64,000 nt of DNA from Leptolyngbya sp. KIOST-1 (GCF_000763385.1 NZ_JQFA01000002.1:248001-312000), one strand, 5' to 3'. Counted from the stretch's first letter, positions 36,756 to 45,514 are shown. A program made the numbers and translations. The notes: generated by a model from the letters alone, not told the origin.

Positions 36756-37081
36756 ATGACCCTCCAAGAATTGCAAGCCCATCTTCTCGCCCTAACCCCT
36801 GCCGAAAAAGCCGAAGCGGTGCAGCTTTTAGTACAAAGCCTCAGCAACACCTGGCCGGCATCGAAAAAGCACCTGGCATTGTCGGCGGCGATGCCTGCAT
36901 TGCCGGTACCCGCATTCCCGTTTGGGATCTGGTGCAGTATCGCCGCTTAGGGGCTACCGACGCCAAAATTTTGGAAGCCTACCCCCAGCTTACAGCCATT
37001 GACTTAGCCAATGCCTGGCACTATGTCGACATCTATCGGTCTGAAATCGAGGCTGCCATCCGTGAGAACGAGGCCGCCTAA
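36756..37081 (+). pseudogene. DUF433 antitoxin gene with frameshift
   Basis: MTLQELQAHLLALTPAEKAE starts in one frame; after LSNTWP (about 36857) one G is missing and the native sequence continues in the next frame: IEKAPGIVGGDACIAGTRIP, then DLVQYRRLGATDAKIL and ending ENEAA at 37081. Restoring one base gives a full DUF433 protein, the usual antitoxin partner of DUF5615/PIN-like toxins. The next gene starts three bases later. Confidence 0.8.
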
Positions 37082-37321
37082 GGGTGATACGACTTTATGC
37101 TGACGAACAGTTTCCGTTTCCGGTAGCTCAACGGTTAAGAGCCTAGGGCTACGACATTCTCACCGTGCAAGAGGCCGGGCAAGCCAATCGACGCATTCCA
37201 GATGAGGAGGTTTTGCAGTTTGCAATCAGTCAAGATCGGGCCGTCATTACTCAAAATCGGCGAGACTTTATTAAACTCCACAATCAGTCTTCTGCCCATG
37301 CAGGAATTGGGCACTGGTCTG

Positions 37322-37659
37322 TTAAGAGGAGATACATTGAAACCCTCTCAGGCAGAGAAGTTCCTGGGTGGATAGCAAGCGACTACACAAGCCGATCGCC
37401 ATGGCCGGAGTCGTCCGTTTGCCCAGTCCCCAGTGTGGCCTGACCCAGTTGTGGAGGATCCGCTGAACATCCAAGGTTCGTTGCAATCCATCACGAGTCT
37501 TAGCATAGAGGTTTTGACGCCGACGATAAGCGCTGCATCGCCGCCTCAGGGCGGCATTGTGAGCCTCGTTATGGTTGGCATGCACCTCGGCTAGCGGGCT
37601 AACCGCGGTGTAGGGATGCTCGGGTCTCACCCACACGACCCGCCTGAGACCTTGAGACC
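37322..37659 (-). pseudogene. IS transposase, C-terminal part
   Basis: Read from 37659: GSQGLRRVVWVRPEHPYTAV, then EVHANHNEAHNAALRRRCSA, YRRRQNLYAKTRDGLQR and NWVRPHWGLGKRTTPAMA. This is the end of the InsB-like DDE domain, including its last catalytic region. It continues the reading frame of 39231-39893 once the 1.57-kb insertion is removed. Confidence 0.85.
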
Positions 37660-37977
37660 CACCCCCAACGCTGCCGCCAGTTTATAAACCGCCTGCTCAT
37701 ACTTTTTAGCGGACAGGCTATTCATCTCCAAGAACGCTTTAGCCGCTTCACCCACCATTACTACATCATTATCCAACTCTAACCAAGCCATGTCTTGAGG
37801 ACGACCAGCGGTACTCACCCCGGATAGAACGACTGAAGATAACCCATCTGCCACTTCCGCTCCCATCCAAATCGGAGCGCATTGATCTAATTGGACCTGG
37901 TAGAACAGCTTGGAGGCCGACGAGCCTAGATCAGCGGCTAACTGAACCATAGGGGGGATAACTGCAGAAAGTTTCAT
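37660..37977 (-). pseudogene. ParM/StbA-like actin-family plasmid partition protein, N-terminus only
   Basis: MKLSAVIPPMVQLAADLGSS then ASKLFYQVQLDQCAPIWMGA: an actin-like phosphate-1 loop (DLGSSASK) followed by polar strands and AGRPQDMAWLELDNDVVMVG. About 105 residues before it is cut at 37660 by the join with the IS transposase. Such ATPases segregate low-copy plasmids. It is next to the relaxase fusion, so the segment probably came from a plasmid. Confidence 0.65.
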
Positions 37978-38001
37978 TGTGAAACCTAGAACGCTACTCC
38001 T

Positions 38002-39230
38002 TCACCATAGGGCTATCTAACCTCAAAGGATTCAAAAGGTTAATTAAATTTACTTTTAAGCCAGAAATGCTCGAAAAATGGTTATACAATGTTAGCTAGA
38101 TCAGGTCATGTTCTCAGTGCTACGCCCCCTCTGAGGGGCTTCGCGGAAAGGCTACACAGTACGCCAGGGTTTTGGCAAAAACCGGGCAACGGCCCTCCCC
38201 CCAGGGTTTCTACCGTTTTTGAAGACGCTGCCGCTCTCGCCTCAGGGTGGCGTCATATTTTTAACCCAGCTTCTCCATGCTTTCCACGAGCAACCTCTCC
38301 GCCGCTCAAGCGGAGACCTACTACACCCACGAGGACTATTACTCGGCAGAAGAAGCGGCTCATCCGACAAAGTGGGTGGGGAAAGGGGCTGCGTCGTTGG
38401 GGTTGGCTGGGATTGTCAATCAGCAGGAATTCAGCCAGATGCTTTCTGGGCAGGCTCCGGACGGGCGATCGCTGATGGGGAAGGTGGTCGATCCAGAAAA
38501 GCGGCGGGCGGCAACAGACTTTACCTTTAGTGCCCCCAAGAGCGTCAGCATCGCAGCCCTGGTGCAGCAGGATGAGCGGGTGTTGGCGGTCCATCATCAG
38601 GCGGTCGCGAAGGCGCTGTCGGTGTTGGAAGAGCGCTATGCCCAAACTCGAATTTCGACAGAAGCAGGGAGAACCAAGGTGACGACAGGGAATATCGCCG
38701 CAGCGGTGTTCACTCATTCCACCAGCCGGGAGGCGGAGCCGCAGTTGCATAGCCATTGTGTGGTGATGAATGCGACGCAGCTGGAGGATGGGCGGTGGTT
38801 TAGTTTGAGCAATGAGGGGGCGATCGCCAACCAAAAGCTCCTCGGCCAGATCTACCAGAATGAACTGGCCGTCGCGCTGAGGCAGCAGGGCTACCAGATT
38901 GAGCCGAAGGCTCAAGAGAAGGGAGTCCAAATTAGCATGGCAGAAGTCGGACAAGCTTGGCAGAACGGCTATGCCGAACGATTAATGAGAACCATAAAAG
39001 AGGAGGAAGTTGATCTATCGGAATATCGAAACTTTACAGAGGCGTATCAACAGATCGAACACTTCTTGGAGGATGTGTATATGAAGAAAAGAATCCATTC
39101 CTCTCTAAGTTATCTAACACCTGAAGAATACGAACAAAAATGGAATGAACAACAAAAGAAAAAGCATGATATAAAAGAGTAGATCTCTTAATTCCCTTGA
39201 TCTACTGTCCGAATCTAAGGGTTCACTTCA
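38002..39230. repeat. Long direct repeat, copy 2 (partner 1-1229)
   Basis: Identical to the first 1229 bases of the window. Here it forms the right part of the segment inserted in the IS1-type transposase and is preceded by the ParM-like fragment. Its right end is again the IS3 terminal repeat. Confidence 0.95.
38277..39182 (+). pseudogene. Relaxase/IS3 fusion, second copy
   Basis: Identical to 276-1181: MobF relaxase residues 1-215 with the tyrosine pair and histidine triad, then the IS3 transposase end. Its upstream region is also identical, so both would be expressed alike if at all. Confidence 0.8.
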
Positions 39231-39893
39231 CCTTTCACTTTCATGGCGACTTCCAGGCCATACCGCCAGACTTTTCGGGTGCGATACCGACTGGGACACT
39301 CCCTCAGGGCCAAATAGACGCTAGCCAAGTCCCACAGTGCTTTAGCATAGCGGTGTTCTCCATCGGTAAACCAGCGAATGAACGGGCAGCGTTTGGCCCA
39401 CTGCCAGGCCTGTTGGGTTCCCCGTTGAAACAGCAGTTCGTCTTTGTGCCCGGCCATCGCTGAGACCCAGTAGCGGCTCTGGCGCTCAATAAAGTGAATC
39501 GTCCACCCTTGGGCGCTACTGGGGGGGACGGTTCTCGCCCACGCGAGTGTAGACTTCATCGCCTTCCAGCGTTACCTCTCGACCACCTGGGGCCGGCGGT
39601 GACCAGGCATCCGCTTGACGGGCTAAGCGCTCTTCCCACCGCAAAATGGTAGAGTGCGACGCCCCAAACAAGCGACCGGTTGCTCTCACTCCCAGGCCTT
39701 CGCTGCGACCATTGAGGGCGGTCGCAACCACTGAACTCGGGGTGCGCAGGCGAGCCATCGGGGTGCCGGTTCGGTCGTTAAAGCACTTGCTGCAACCCTT
39801 ACAGCGATAGCGCTGAAGCACAGTGCCGTCCGAAAGCGACTCTCGCCCGTTTTTCACGACTTGTTGGCTTTGGCAGTAAGGACAATCCATCAT
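39231..39893 (-). pseudogene. IS transposase, N-terminal and central part
   Basis: Starts MMDCPYCQSQQVVKNGRESL with an InsA-like zinc finger (two CxxC pairs), then HTH (GRLFGASHSTILRWEERLA) and the start of the DDE domain (EGDEVYTRVGENRPP, FIRWFTDGEHRYAKALWDLA). A frame change near 39530 (between NRPP and SSAQGWTIHFIERQ) follows a run of seven G/C bases. The part ends at KVKG, where the inserted segment begins. Confidence 0.85.
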
Positions 39894-40065
39894 GCTGAAG
39901 TAGTTACACTACAGTCATTCTACCTATCAACGCCTAACAGACCAGTGCCCAGGAATTGTTGTGTGCTCTAAAAACTTGGATTGGGATGTCTATACTACTC
40001 AAATTCATCGTGTCTTAAGCGGCCAAGACAATATTTCTGGTCAGCTTTTGCGCGTTACTAAGTAG

Positions 40066-40200
40066 CTATATCACAAGCTATATCACACTGAAAACCTGAC
40101 AATTTGTGCCTAAAAATAATCTGCTTGGCAACTGTCAACTGACAAAAACGCTGCAATAAAACTGTTGCTATATAAGGGTTTCAGCCTTTTCGCAGCATCC
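40066..40200. other. Spacer after the interrupted toxin
   Basis: AT-rich, no coding frame. It contains an imperfect repeat of TATATCACA words around 40067-40090 and leads to the exporter regulatory motif at 40201. Confidence 0.4.
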
Positions 40201-40244
40201 ATAACCGCAATTTATCGTTTTCACAAAAAAGAGCGTTTGCTCTT
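40201..40244 (+). promoter_or_regulatory. Two-part exporter motif, copy 2
   Basis: ATAACCGCAATTTAT (40201-40215, T-N11-A type), 13 bases, then the perfect inverted repeat AAGAGC-GTTT-GCTCTT (40229-40244). Identical layout to 28689-28732. Located 50 bases before the CadD-like gene. Confidence 0.65.
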
Positions 40245-40293
40245 AATTTCTACCCCCCGTAAATTTAGGGTGTTCTTCCTTTAGGGGTTACCC

Positions 40294-40971
40294 ATGGATT
40301 GGATTGTACCGACCGTCATGCTCGGAGCGGCCACCGCCACCGCCACCACCTTTGACGACAACATCTACCTGACCATGTTCTTCAGCAAAACCAACCGCAC
40401 CTTTCGGCCCCGCCACGTGGTCGTCGGTGAGTTCATTGGCTTTACCGGGTTGATTGCCATCAGCCTGCTGGGCTTTTTGGCCGGGCTGATGATCGACCAC
40501 ATGTGGATTGGCCTGCTGGGCTTCTTGCCCATCGCCATTGGTGTCAACGCCCTGCTCAGCCGCCAAACTATGGACGAAGACGAAACGGTAGACGTGTCGA
40601 TCGCCAACCCCACCAACCCCCACTACCGCAAAGTGCGGCAGACCTCCCTGTGGCACACCCTGCGCGACCCCCAGACCTACAAAGTATCGGCGGTGACCCT
40701 GGCCAACGGCGGCAACAACCTGGCCATCTACATTCCCCTGTTTGCCAGCACCACCCTGCCCCGGCTCGGCATTATTCTGGCTGTATGCTATGCCGCCATC
40801 GGCCTGTGGCTGACCCTCTCCTACAGCCTGGTGCGCCAGCCCCAGTTGGCATTCATCATGGCCCGCTACGTACGCCGCGCCTTCCCCTTCGTGCTGATCT
40901 GGCTGGGGGCCAATATTCTGATCGACAGCGGCAGCCACCAGCTCTTTGCCGCCCTGGTTCCCGGCCTGTAG
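40294..40971 (+). CDS. CadD-like exporter 3
   Basis: 225 residues, six predicted helices: MDWIVPTVMLGAATATATTF then DDNIYLTMFFSKTNRT, GLIAISLLGFLAGLMIDH and VTLANGGNNLAIYIPLFA. The second motif has NGGNN in place of NGGDN, a change at a position conserved as Asp in the other two copies, so substrate handling may differ. Stand-alone gene, preceded by the exporter motif. No ribosome site is obvious (TAGGGGTTACCC). Confidence 0.85.
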   Translation: MDWIVPTVMLGAATATATTFDDNIYLTMFFSKTNRTFRPRHVVVGEFIGFTGLIAISLLGFLAGLMIDHMWIGLLGFLPIAIGVNALLSRQTMDEDETVDVSIANPTNPHYRKVRQTSLWHTLRDPQTYKVSAVTLANGGNNLAIYIPLFASTTLPRLGIILAVCYAAIGLWLTLSYSLVRQPQLAFIMARYVRRAFPFVLIWLGANILIDSGSHQLFAALVPGL

Positions 40972-40986
40972 GCAAGCCCGCCACCC

Positions 40987-41247
40987 CTATTCGTAAACAT
41001 CTCGACGGTGCTTGATCAGCAAGATGATGACCTCTGCCGCCTGTTCATCAATGCGGTAGACAACCCGATAGTCTCCTATTCGATAGCGGTAGCGCCCAGC
41101 CAACTCTCCCTTTAAAGCTTTGATATTTGGATGTTGGCGAGGGTTTTGCTCTAACGTCTCAAATGCTCTCGCTAACCGCTTTGCCAGCGAAGTATCAGCT
41201 GACCGATAGAACTTAGCGGCACGGTTGGTCAGCCTGACCCTATACAT
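40987..41247 (-). CDS. RelE/ParE-family toxin
   Basis: Start at the ATG at 41247 (MYRVRLTNRAAKFYRSADTS), 86 residues. A compact RelE fold: helical hairpin with SLAKRLARAFETLEQNP, then KALKGELAGRYRYRIGDYRV and VVYRID, the strands bearing basic catalytic-type residues, and an IILLIKHRRDVYE tail. It overlaps its antitoxin by eight bases. Cleaves mRNA on ribosomes or poisons gyrase depending on subfamily; RelE is favoured by the terminal HRRDVY motif. Confidence 0.88.
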   Translation of the reverse strand: MYRVRLTNRAAKFYRSADTSLAKRLARAFETLEQNPRQHPNIKALKGELAGRYRYRIGDYRVVYRIDEQAAEVIILLIKHRRDVYE

Positions 41248-41473
41248 CGCTACGCAAAGCTCGCCAATCGACCAGCTCGTCAACCTCGGCTTCCTGTTCA
41301 GCCGCATTTAACTCAGGCGCAAATCCAGGAATGGCCAAAAGCTCTGCTGTGGCATCGCTATTTTCACGTTCCACCAGATACGACAAAAAGTCGAGTACCA
41401 CCGCCAACCGCTCTTGGGACAGCTGCTCAACATAGCGATAAATCTGTTCTCGCGTATCCGAGGAATTCAACAT
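41240..41473 (-). CDS. Antitoxin of the RelE pair
   Basis: Start at the ATG at 41473 (MLNSSDTREQIYRYVEQLSQ), 77 residues. Helical N-terminus (ERLAVVLDFLSYLVER), acidic C-terminus (ELNAAEQEAEVDELVDWRAL) suited to wrap the basic toxin. Antitoxin-first with overlapping toxin start is the normal relBE order. No ribbon-helix-helix motif is obvious, so its DNA-binding mode is open. Confidence 0.8.
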   Translation of the reverse strand: MLNSSDTREQIYRYVEQLSQERLAVVLDFLSYLVERENSDATAELLAIPGFAPELNAAEQEAEVDELVDWRALRSDV

Positions 41474-41546
41474 AGGGCCACCCGACACACAGGATAGCCC
41501 CATTGTAAAACCCCTACTACCGCTTCACTCCCTACCCCCTACCCCT

Positions 41547-41978
41547 ATGCACCTCACCATCACCCATCGCCGTACCAGCAACACCCCTGCCGACCAGACC
41601 AACGTCAAGCGCCGCTCCGATCGCATTCGTGAGCACCTGGCCAACGAGCGCACCTACCTGGCCTGGATGCGTAGCGCCATTTCCCTGATTGGCTTTGGCC
41701 TGGTGATTGTGCGCCTGCGCATGTTTCAGGTGCCGCTGGTGGCCTCGACGGGGGTGACCTGGAAACTGGGGTTGGCCTTTGCGGTGATTGGCCTGCTGAC
41801 GGTGCTGCTCTCCACCCAGCACTACTACGGCGTGCGCCGCGACATCGATGCCGACACCTACGAACCCGGCGATCGCTGGGTAGCGCTCTTTAGCCTGGCC
41901 GTGCTCTTTTTGGGGGCTGGCATCATCTACTACGTCTTTACCGCCCCAATGCTGCTCACCGGAGCCATGTTTGAATAG
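41547..41978 (+). CDS. DUF202 membrane protein, paralogue
   Basis: 143 residues: basic start (KRRSDRIREHLANERTYLAW), signature MRSAISLIGFGLVIVRLRMF and two further helices (LGLAFAVIGLLTVLLSTQHY; VALFSLAVLFLGAGIIYYVF). About half identical by eye to 26124-26561, with the same strand order. Stand-alone between a RelE pair and a TPR gene. A G/C-rich repeat lies just before the start. Confidence 0.88.
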   Translation: MHLTITHRRTSNTPADQTNVKRRSDRIREHLANERTYLAWMRSAISLIGFGLVIVRLRMFQVPLVASTGVTWKLGLAFAVIGLLTVLLSTQHYYGVRRDIDADTYEPGDRWVALFSLAVLFLGAGIIYYVFTAPMLLTGAMFE

Positions 41979-42142
41979 TCAGCGGTTGTCTAAACACCGC
42001 CCGAGGTCTAGCAAGGCTGCTTAACAGAGTTAGCATTCAGCAAAAAGATCGGCTTTGATTCCATGCTAAAAATATCTGCAATTGTTTCCTGATTTACTTG
42101 AAATTTGATCAAATTTAAGGATGATGGTAGCTACCTATACTA

Positions 42143-43396
42143 ATGGCGGCCACCTCAACCATGATTCACGATGCTCAGGGCCTTGGCGTTAGCACCGACT
42201 CTCCCCAGGCCGTAGCGGCCATTAACCAGTTCATTGACCAGGCACTCACCTACGGCTGCGAGGCCGAAACTACCATTCACCAGGCGATCGCCGCCGATGC
42301 CGACTGTGCGATCACCCACGCCTACGCCGCCGCCCACTACCTCAGTCAAGAAAACTGGGCGGGTCGGGTTAGCGCCAGACCCCACCTTAAAAAGGCCCTG
42401 ACTGGGGCGGCTGAGGTCTCGCGCCGGGAGCAGCTCTACATCTACGGCATCCACGCCTGGGGGCAGGGCCAGATCGAGCGGGCGATCGCTTGCCACACCG
42501 CTCTGGTGGAGGAGTTTCCCCAAGATCTGGTGGCGGTGCAGCAGGCCCAGTACCACTATTTCTACCGGGGCGACAGCCAGGGGCTCTTGAACGTGGCGCT
42601 GGCCGCTCAGCCCACCCCTTGCCACACTCCTTTGCACGACAGCCTGTTGGCCTTTGGCCTGGAACAGTGCCACCAGTTCACCCAGGCCGAGGCCCTGGGA
42701 CGGCGGGCGACGGAGCTGCGCCGCCACAACCCCTGGGCACACCACGCTGTGGCCCACGTGCTCGATGCCCAGGGCCGCCACCGGGAGGCCGTGGACTGGA
42801 TGATGACCTACGCTGACACCTGGGACACCTGCAACTCGATGCTCTTTACCCACAACTGGTGGCACGTGGCCCTGAGCTATCTGGCCCTGGGTGACACGGC
42901 GGCGGTGCTCAGGCTCTACGACAGCCATGTGTGGGGCCGCGCCCGCCAGCACACCCCCAAAGACCAGGTGGGGGCAATTTCGCTGCTGCTGCGGCTGGAG
43001 CTGGCTGGGGTAGAGGTCGGGTCGCGCTGGCGATCGCTGGCCCGCCCCCTCCAACTGCGGCTGGCCGAACAGGCCCTCCCCTTCCAGGATTTGCACTACG
43101 TCTACGCCCTGGCCCGTGCGGGCCACACCGATGCCGCCCGCACCCTGATTGACAACATGGCCAGCTACGGCCACAGCCTGATTAAGCCCAATCAGCACCT
43201 CTGGCTGAAGCTGGCGGTACCTGCCGCCCAGGGACTGGTAGCCCACGCCCAGGGGGATTGGGAGCGGGCGATCGCCCACCTGCGCCCGGTGCTGCCCCAC
43301 CTCTATCGCCTCGGCGGCAGCCACACCCAGCAGGCGCTGTTTCGAGCGGTCTATTGCCACGCGGTGGAGCAGCCGAGGCGGCTGGCGATGGCGTAG
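42143..43396 (+). CDS. TTC38-family tetratricopeptide protein
   Basis: 417 residues, no signal or membrane segment. Helical repeats: ALTYGCEAETTIHQAIAADA, RREQLYIYGIHAWGQGQIER, then AIACHTALVEEFPQDLVAV, EALGRRATELRRHNPWAHHA and HVLDAQGRHREAVDWMM. The HNWWHVALSYLALGD segment is typical of the TTC38 group found in many bacteria and eukaryotes, function unknown. Upstream DNA is AT-rich (42000-42140) with no obvious operon partner. The gene is followed by STRR repeats. Confidence 0.85.
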   Translation: MAATSTMIHDAQGLGVSTDSPQAVAAINQFIDQALTYGCEAETTIHQAIAADADCAITHAYAAAHYLSQENWAGRVSARPHLKKALTGAAEVSRREQLYIYGIHAWGQGQIERAIACHTALVEEFPQDLVAVQQAQYHYFYRGDSQGLLNVALAAQPTPCHTPLHDSLLAFGLEQCHQFTQAEALGRRATELRRHNPWAHHAVAHVLDAQGRHREAVDWMMTYADTWDTCNSMLFTHNWWHVALSYLALGDTAAVLRLYDSHVWGRARQHTPKDQVGAISLLLRLELAGVEVGSRWRSLARPLQLRLAEQALPFQDLHYVYALARAGHTDAARTLIDNMASYGHSLIKPNQHLWLKLAVPAAQGLVAHAQGDWERAIAHLRPVLPHLYRLGGSHTQQALFRAVYCHAVEQPRRLAMA

Positions 43397-43500
43397 GGGG
43401 AGTGGGGAGTGAGGGGTGGGGAGTGGAGAGTGGGGAGTGGGGAGTGATCCCTCACAACCTTTGCAACCAACAACCAAATTCACCCCCTACCCCCTACCCC
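43397..43500. repeat. STRR repeats after the TPR gene
   Basis: GGGGAGT/GTGGGGAG units at 43397-43445, then an inverted-type CACCCCCTACCCCCTACC block at 43480-43505. The same two-arm arrangement is seen after many genes in this window. Confidence 0.8.
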
Positions 43501-43511
43501 TCCACCCATTC

Positions 43512-43555
43512 ATCAACAAAATCTATTACTTCTAAAAATAAGACTATTTGCTCTT
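43512..43555 (+). promoter_or_regulatory. Two-part exporter motif, copy 3 (weaker)
   Basis: ATCAACAAAATCTAT keeps the T-N11-A spacing but not the palindrome, and 13 bases later AAGACT-ATTT-GCTCTT (43540-43555) keeps the hairpin arm GCTCTT. Located 122 bases before the TerC gene. Confidence 0.5.
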
Positions 43556-43676
43556 ATAAAAGCTCCTTCGTAAGATCAACTCATACGGTTAAAACCTTGG
43601 CCAGCAGCGCATTGTCGCTGTCGTATCGAACTGGTGGGGTTATCTATCGCAGAGTGACATTACGTTGGAGATAGTT

Positions 43677-44360
43677 ATGGCCTTGGCCGGAATTGAACTT
43701 TCCCTAGACACAGTTTCCATGCTGCTGGCCTTGGTGGCCATGGAAACTGTGCTATCTGCCGACAACGCCGTGGTCTTGGCCGCTCTGGCCCAGCCCATTC
43801 ACGACTCCCACCAGCGCCAGCAGGTACTCAACTGGGGTCTGGTGATCGCCTTTGCCCTGCGGGTGGGGCTGCTGTTCACCGCCACCTGGGTGGTGCACTT
43901 TTGGCAGGTTGAACTGCTGGGGGCGGGCTATCTGCTGTGGCTGGGGGGCAAGCACTTCTGGCCCCAGCTCATGGGCGACATCCCAGGCTCAGAGCCAACA
44001 CCCGACCCCTCTGGCAATTCGCTGATGCGGGTGATTGGCCTGATTGCCCTGACGGATTTGGCGTTTTCTCTGGATAGCGTGACCACAGCGATCGCCCTCT
44101 CCGACCAGCTCTGGCTGGTGATCACCGGCTGCGCCATCGGCGTCATTACCCTGCGATTTCTGGCCGGGCTGTTTGTGCGCTGCTTGGAAGAGTATGTCTA
44201 TCTGCAAGATGCCGCCTACCTGGCGGTGTTGGGAGTGGGCTTGCAGTTGCTCTGCAAAGTGATCCATCCGGCCATGGTACCGCCCCAGTCGGCGGTGCTG
44301 GGGGTGATTGCTGCTCTGTTTGCCTGGGGATTTTCCAAGCGGGTGGAGATGGAGGGGTAG
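43677..44360 (+). CDS. TerC-family membrane protein
   Basis: I take the ATG at 43677, seven bases after GGAG; an upstream TTG in frame is less likely. 227 residues, seven helices. TerC signatures: ETVLSADNAVVLAALA near the start and DLAFSLDSVTTAIALS in the middle, each with the acidic residue pair implicated in Mn2+ or other metal export. The C-terminal VEMEG and stop are STRR-derived. Preceded by a variant of the motif found before the CadD-like genes, so co-regulation is likely. Confidence 0.9.
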   Translation: MALAGIELSLDTVSMLLALVAMETVLSADNAVVLAALAQPIHDSHQRQQVLNWGLVIAFALRVGLLFTATWVVHFWQVELLGAGYLLWLGGKHFWPQLMGDIPGSEPTPDPSGNSLMRVIGLIALTDLAFSLDSVTTAIALSDQLWLVITGCAIGVITLRFLAGLFVRCLEEYVYLQDAAYLAVLGVGLQLLCKVIHPAMVPPQSAVLGVIAALFAWGFSKRVEMEG

Positions 44361-44395
44361 AAGGGGTGGGGAGTAGGGGGTAGGGAAGAGGTGTA

Positions 44396-44500
44396 TATCA
44401 AATCCGAATTCCCTACCCCCGGTACCCAAGGGGTCAACCTGTAGGGGCAAACGGTTGTTTGCCCCCGACCAATCGGGGGTAGCCAAGGCGGATTCGGTAT
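44396..44500. repeat. 105-bp MITE, copy 1
   Basis: Ends ATATCAAATCCGAATT and GGCGGATTCGGTAT are inverted repeats. The interior contains GGGGCAAAC-GGTT-GTTTGCCCC, a perfect 9-bp hairpin. Other copies: 47905-48010, 53733-53838 and the duplicate 63490-63595. No ORF. Confidence 0.8.
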
Positions 44501-44554
44501 CAGAAGGCAGAATTCAAAGTTCTCCTTCTGCCTTCTTAATTTATTGAGGTTGTT

Positions 44555-44755
44555 ATGAAAACCAACTCTAGACGAGAGGAATGGTTTCAACGGGGATGCC
44601 GCGATCGCGATGCCGGTCTTCTGCCCCGCAGCACCGACTCCGCCTACTGGGACGGCTACCGCTCGGGTAGACCCCTGGGCCTGGATGAGGTGATCCGCTA
44701 CTTTCCGACGCTGGAAGCGTTTTTGGCGTGGCGAGCGAGAGGAGTGGAGGGGTGA
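44555..44755 (+). CDS. Small hypothetical protein
   Basis: 66 residues, basic and aromatic: MKTNSRREEWFQRGCRDRDA then DSAYWDGYRSGRPLGLDEVI. No domain recognised. The last residues (GVEG) and stop are STRR-derived. A GAGG six bases before the ATG could be the ribosome site. Confidence 0.5.
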   Translation: MKTNSRREEWFQRGCRDRDAGLLPRSTDSAYWDGYRSGRPLGLDEVIRYFPTLEAFLAWRARGVEG

Positions 44756-44880
44756 GGGGTAGGGGGTGAAGGGGTGGGGGGTAGGTTTAGTTGGTGGTTG
44801 CAGGGGTTGGAGTTGCATACAGACACTCCCCACTCCCCACCCCCTACCCCCTACCCCCTACTCCCCACCCCCTCACTCTT
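44755..44880. repeat. STRR repeats, two-arm
   Basis: GGGGTAGGGGGTGAAGGGG on the left; CACTCCCCACTCCCCACCCC and CCCCTACCCCCTACTCC on the right, around a 45-base spacer with GTTGCAGGGGTTGGAGTTGC. Separates two converging genes and encodes both stop codons. Confidence 0.8.
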
Positions 44881-45388
44881 CCTCAAACCACTCCGCTCCA
44901 CCGGGCAGTGTGGCCAGAACATCGTTAATTCGATTGGGTAGCGCTTTGCGGGGGGTGGTGTAGGTGAGCTGCAAGAGTTCCAGGGCGGTGGTGAGCAGCG
45001 TGGCGCGATCGATACGGGTGGCCAGTTGCTTTGGTTTGAGCTTGCCCTCAAAGGTTTCCAGGCTGGCGGGTAAGATAGCCTCTTCGAGGGCGTCTTCCAG
45101 GTAGGTGTCCCAGTCATCAGCTTTAATGTAGTGGCTGGTCTGGTTGTCTTTGAGGTTCAGCTTACTAATTTGCAAGATTGAGTCAGAAATTGACACTAGC
45201 CAGGAGTGGGTAAGGCGCTGCTCGACCTGATTTTTGATGAGATGCACCAGCAGCCGCACCAAAAACGACTCGATATTGCGCAGAATCGCTTGCTTACCCA
45301 TGCCTTCTAGCTCGTCCACCAGCACCAGGGCGTCGTCGTAGCGACCTTCTAAAAGGCTATGTCTCAGCTCCACCAGTTCTTGGGTCAT
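44873..45388 (-). CDS. DUF29-family protein
   Basis: Start at the ATG at 45388 (MTQELVELRHSLLEGRYDDA), 171 residues, all-helical. The family core is visible: LVDELEGMGKQAILRNIESF then LVRLLVHLIKNQVEQR, and WDTYLEDALEEAI. Function unknown; DUF29 proteins are very numerous in cyanobacteria. The stop codon lies at the edge of STRR repeats. Confidence 0.8.
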   Translation of the reverse strand: MTQELVELRHSLLEGRYDDALVLVDELEGMGKQAILRNIESFLVRLLVHLIKNQVEQRLTHSWLVSISDSILQISKLNLKDNQTSHYIKADDWDTYLEDALEEAILPASLETFEGKLKPKQLATRIDRATLLTTALELLQLTYTTPRKALPNRINDVLATLPGGAEWFEEE

Positions 45389-45514
45389 AGGACAGTCAGT
45401 ACGCAACAATCGCCCAGTGCAAAATGCCCACCTCCACTCTAACCAAAAACCCTCACCCCCTACTCCCTACTCCCCCTATCCACCCCTATCAGGGCAGACA
45501 CATTGGTCTGCGCC

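Larger units (their letters stand above)
37309..39950 (-). mobile_element. IS1-type insertion sequence with internal insertion, 7-bp target duplication
   Basis: Left end GGGCACTGGTCTGTTA at 37309 and right end TAACAGACCAGTGCCC at 39950 (with one extra base change inside) are inverted repeats. Target duplication AGGAATT at 37302-37308 and 39951-39957. The transposase gene is split by 37660-39230, a plasmid-derived segment ending in an IS3 terminus. Without that segment the IS is about 1.07 kb, a normal size. Confidence 0.88.
37084..40065 (+). pseudogene. DUF5615 PIN-like toxin gene split by an IS
   Basis: The 5' part starts at GTG 37084 (IRLYADEQFPFPVAQRLRA), has an in-frame TAG at 37144, and continues GYDILTVQEAGQANRRIPDE to AHAGI at 37308. 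The IS occupies 37309-39950. The 3' part (to 40065) rejoins in the same frame as VVCSKNLDWDVYTTQIHRVL then SGQLLRVTK. PIN-like acidic residues (YADE, ITQNRRDF) are present. It was already inactivated by the stop codon or the upstream frameshift, so order of events is unclear. Partner of the DUF433 gene. Confidence 0.8.
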
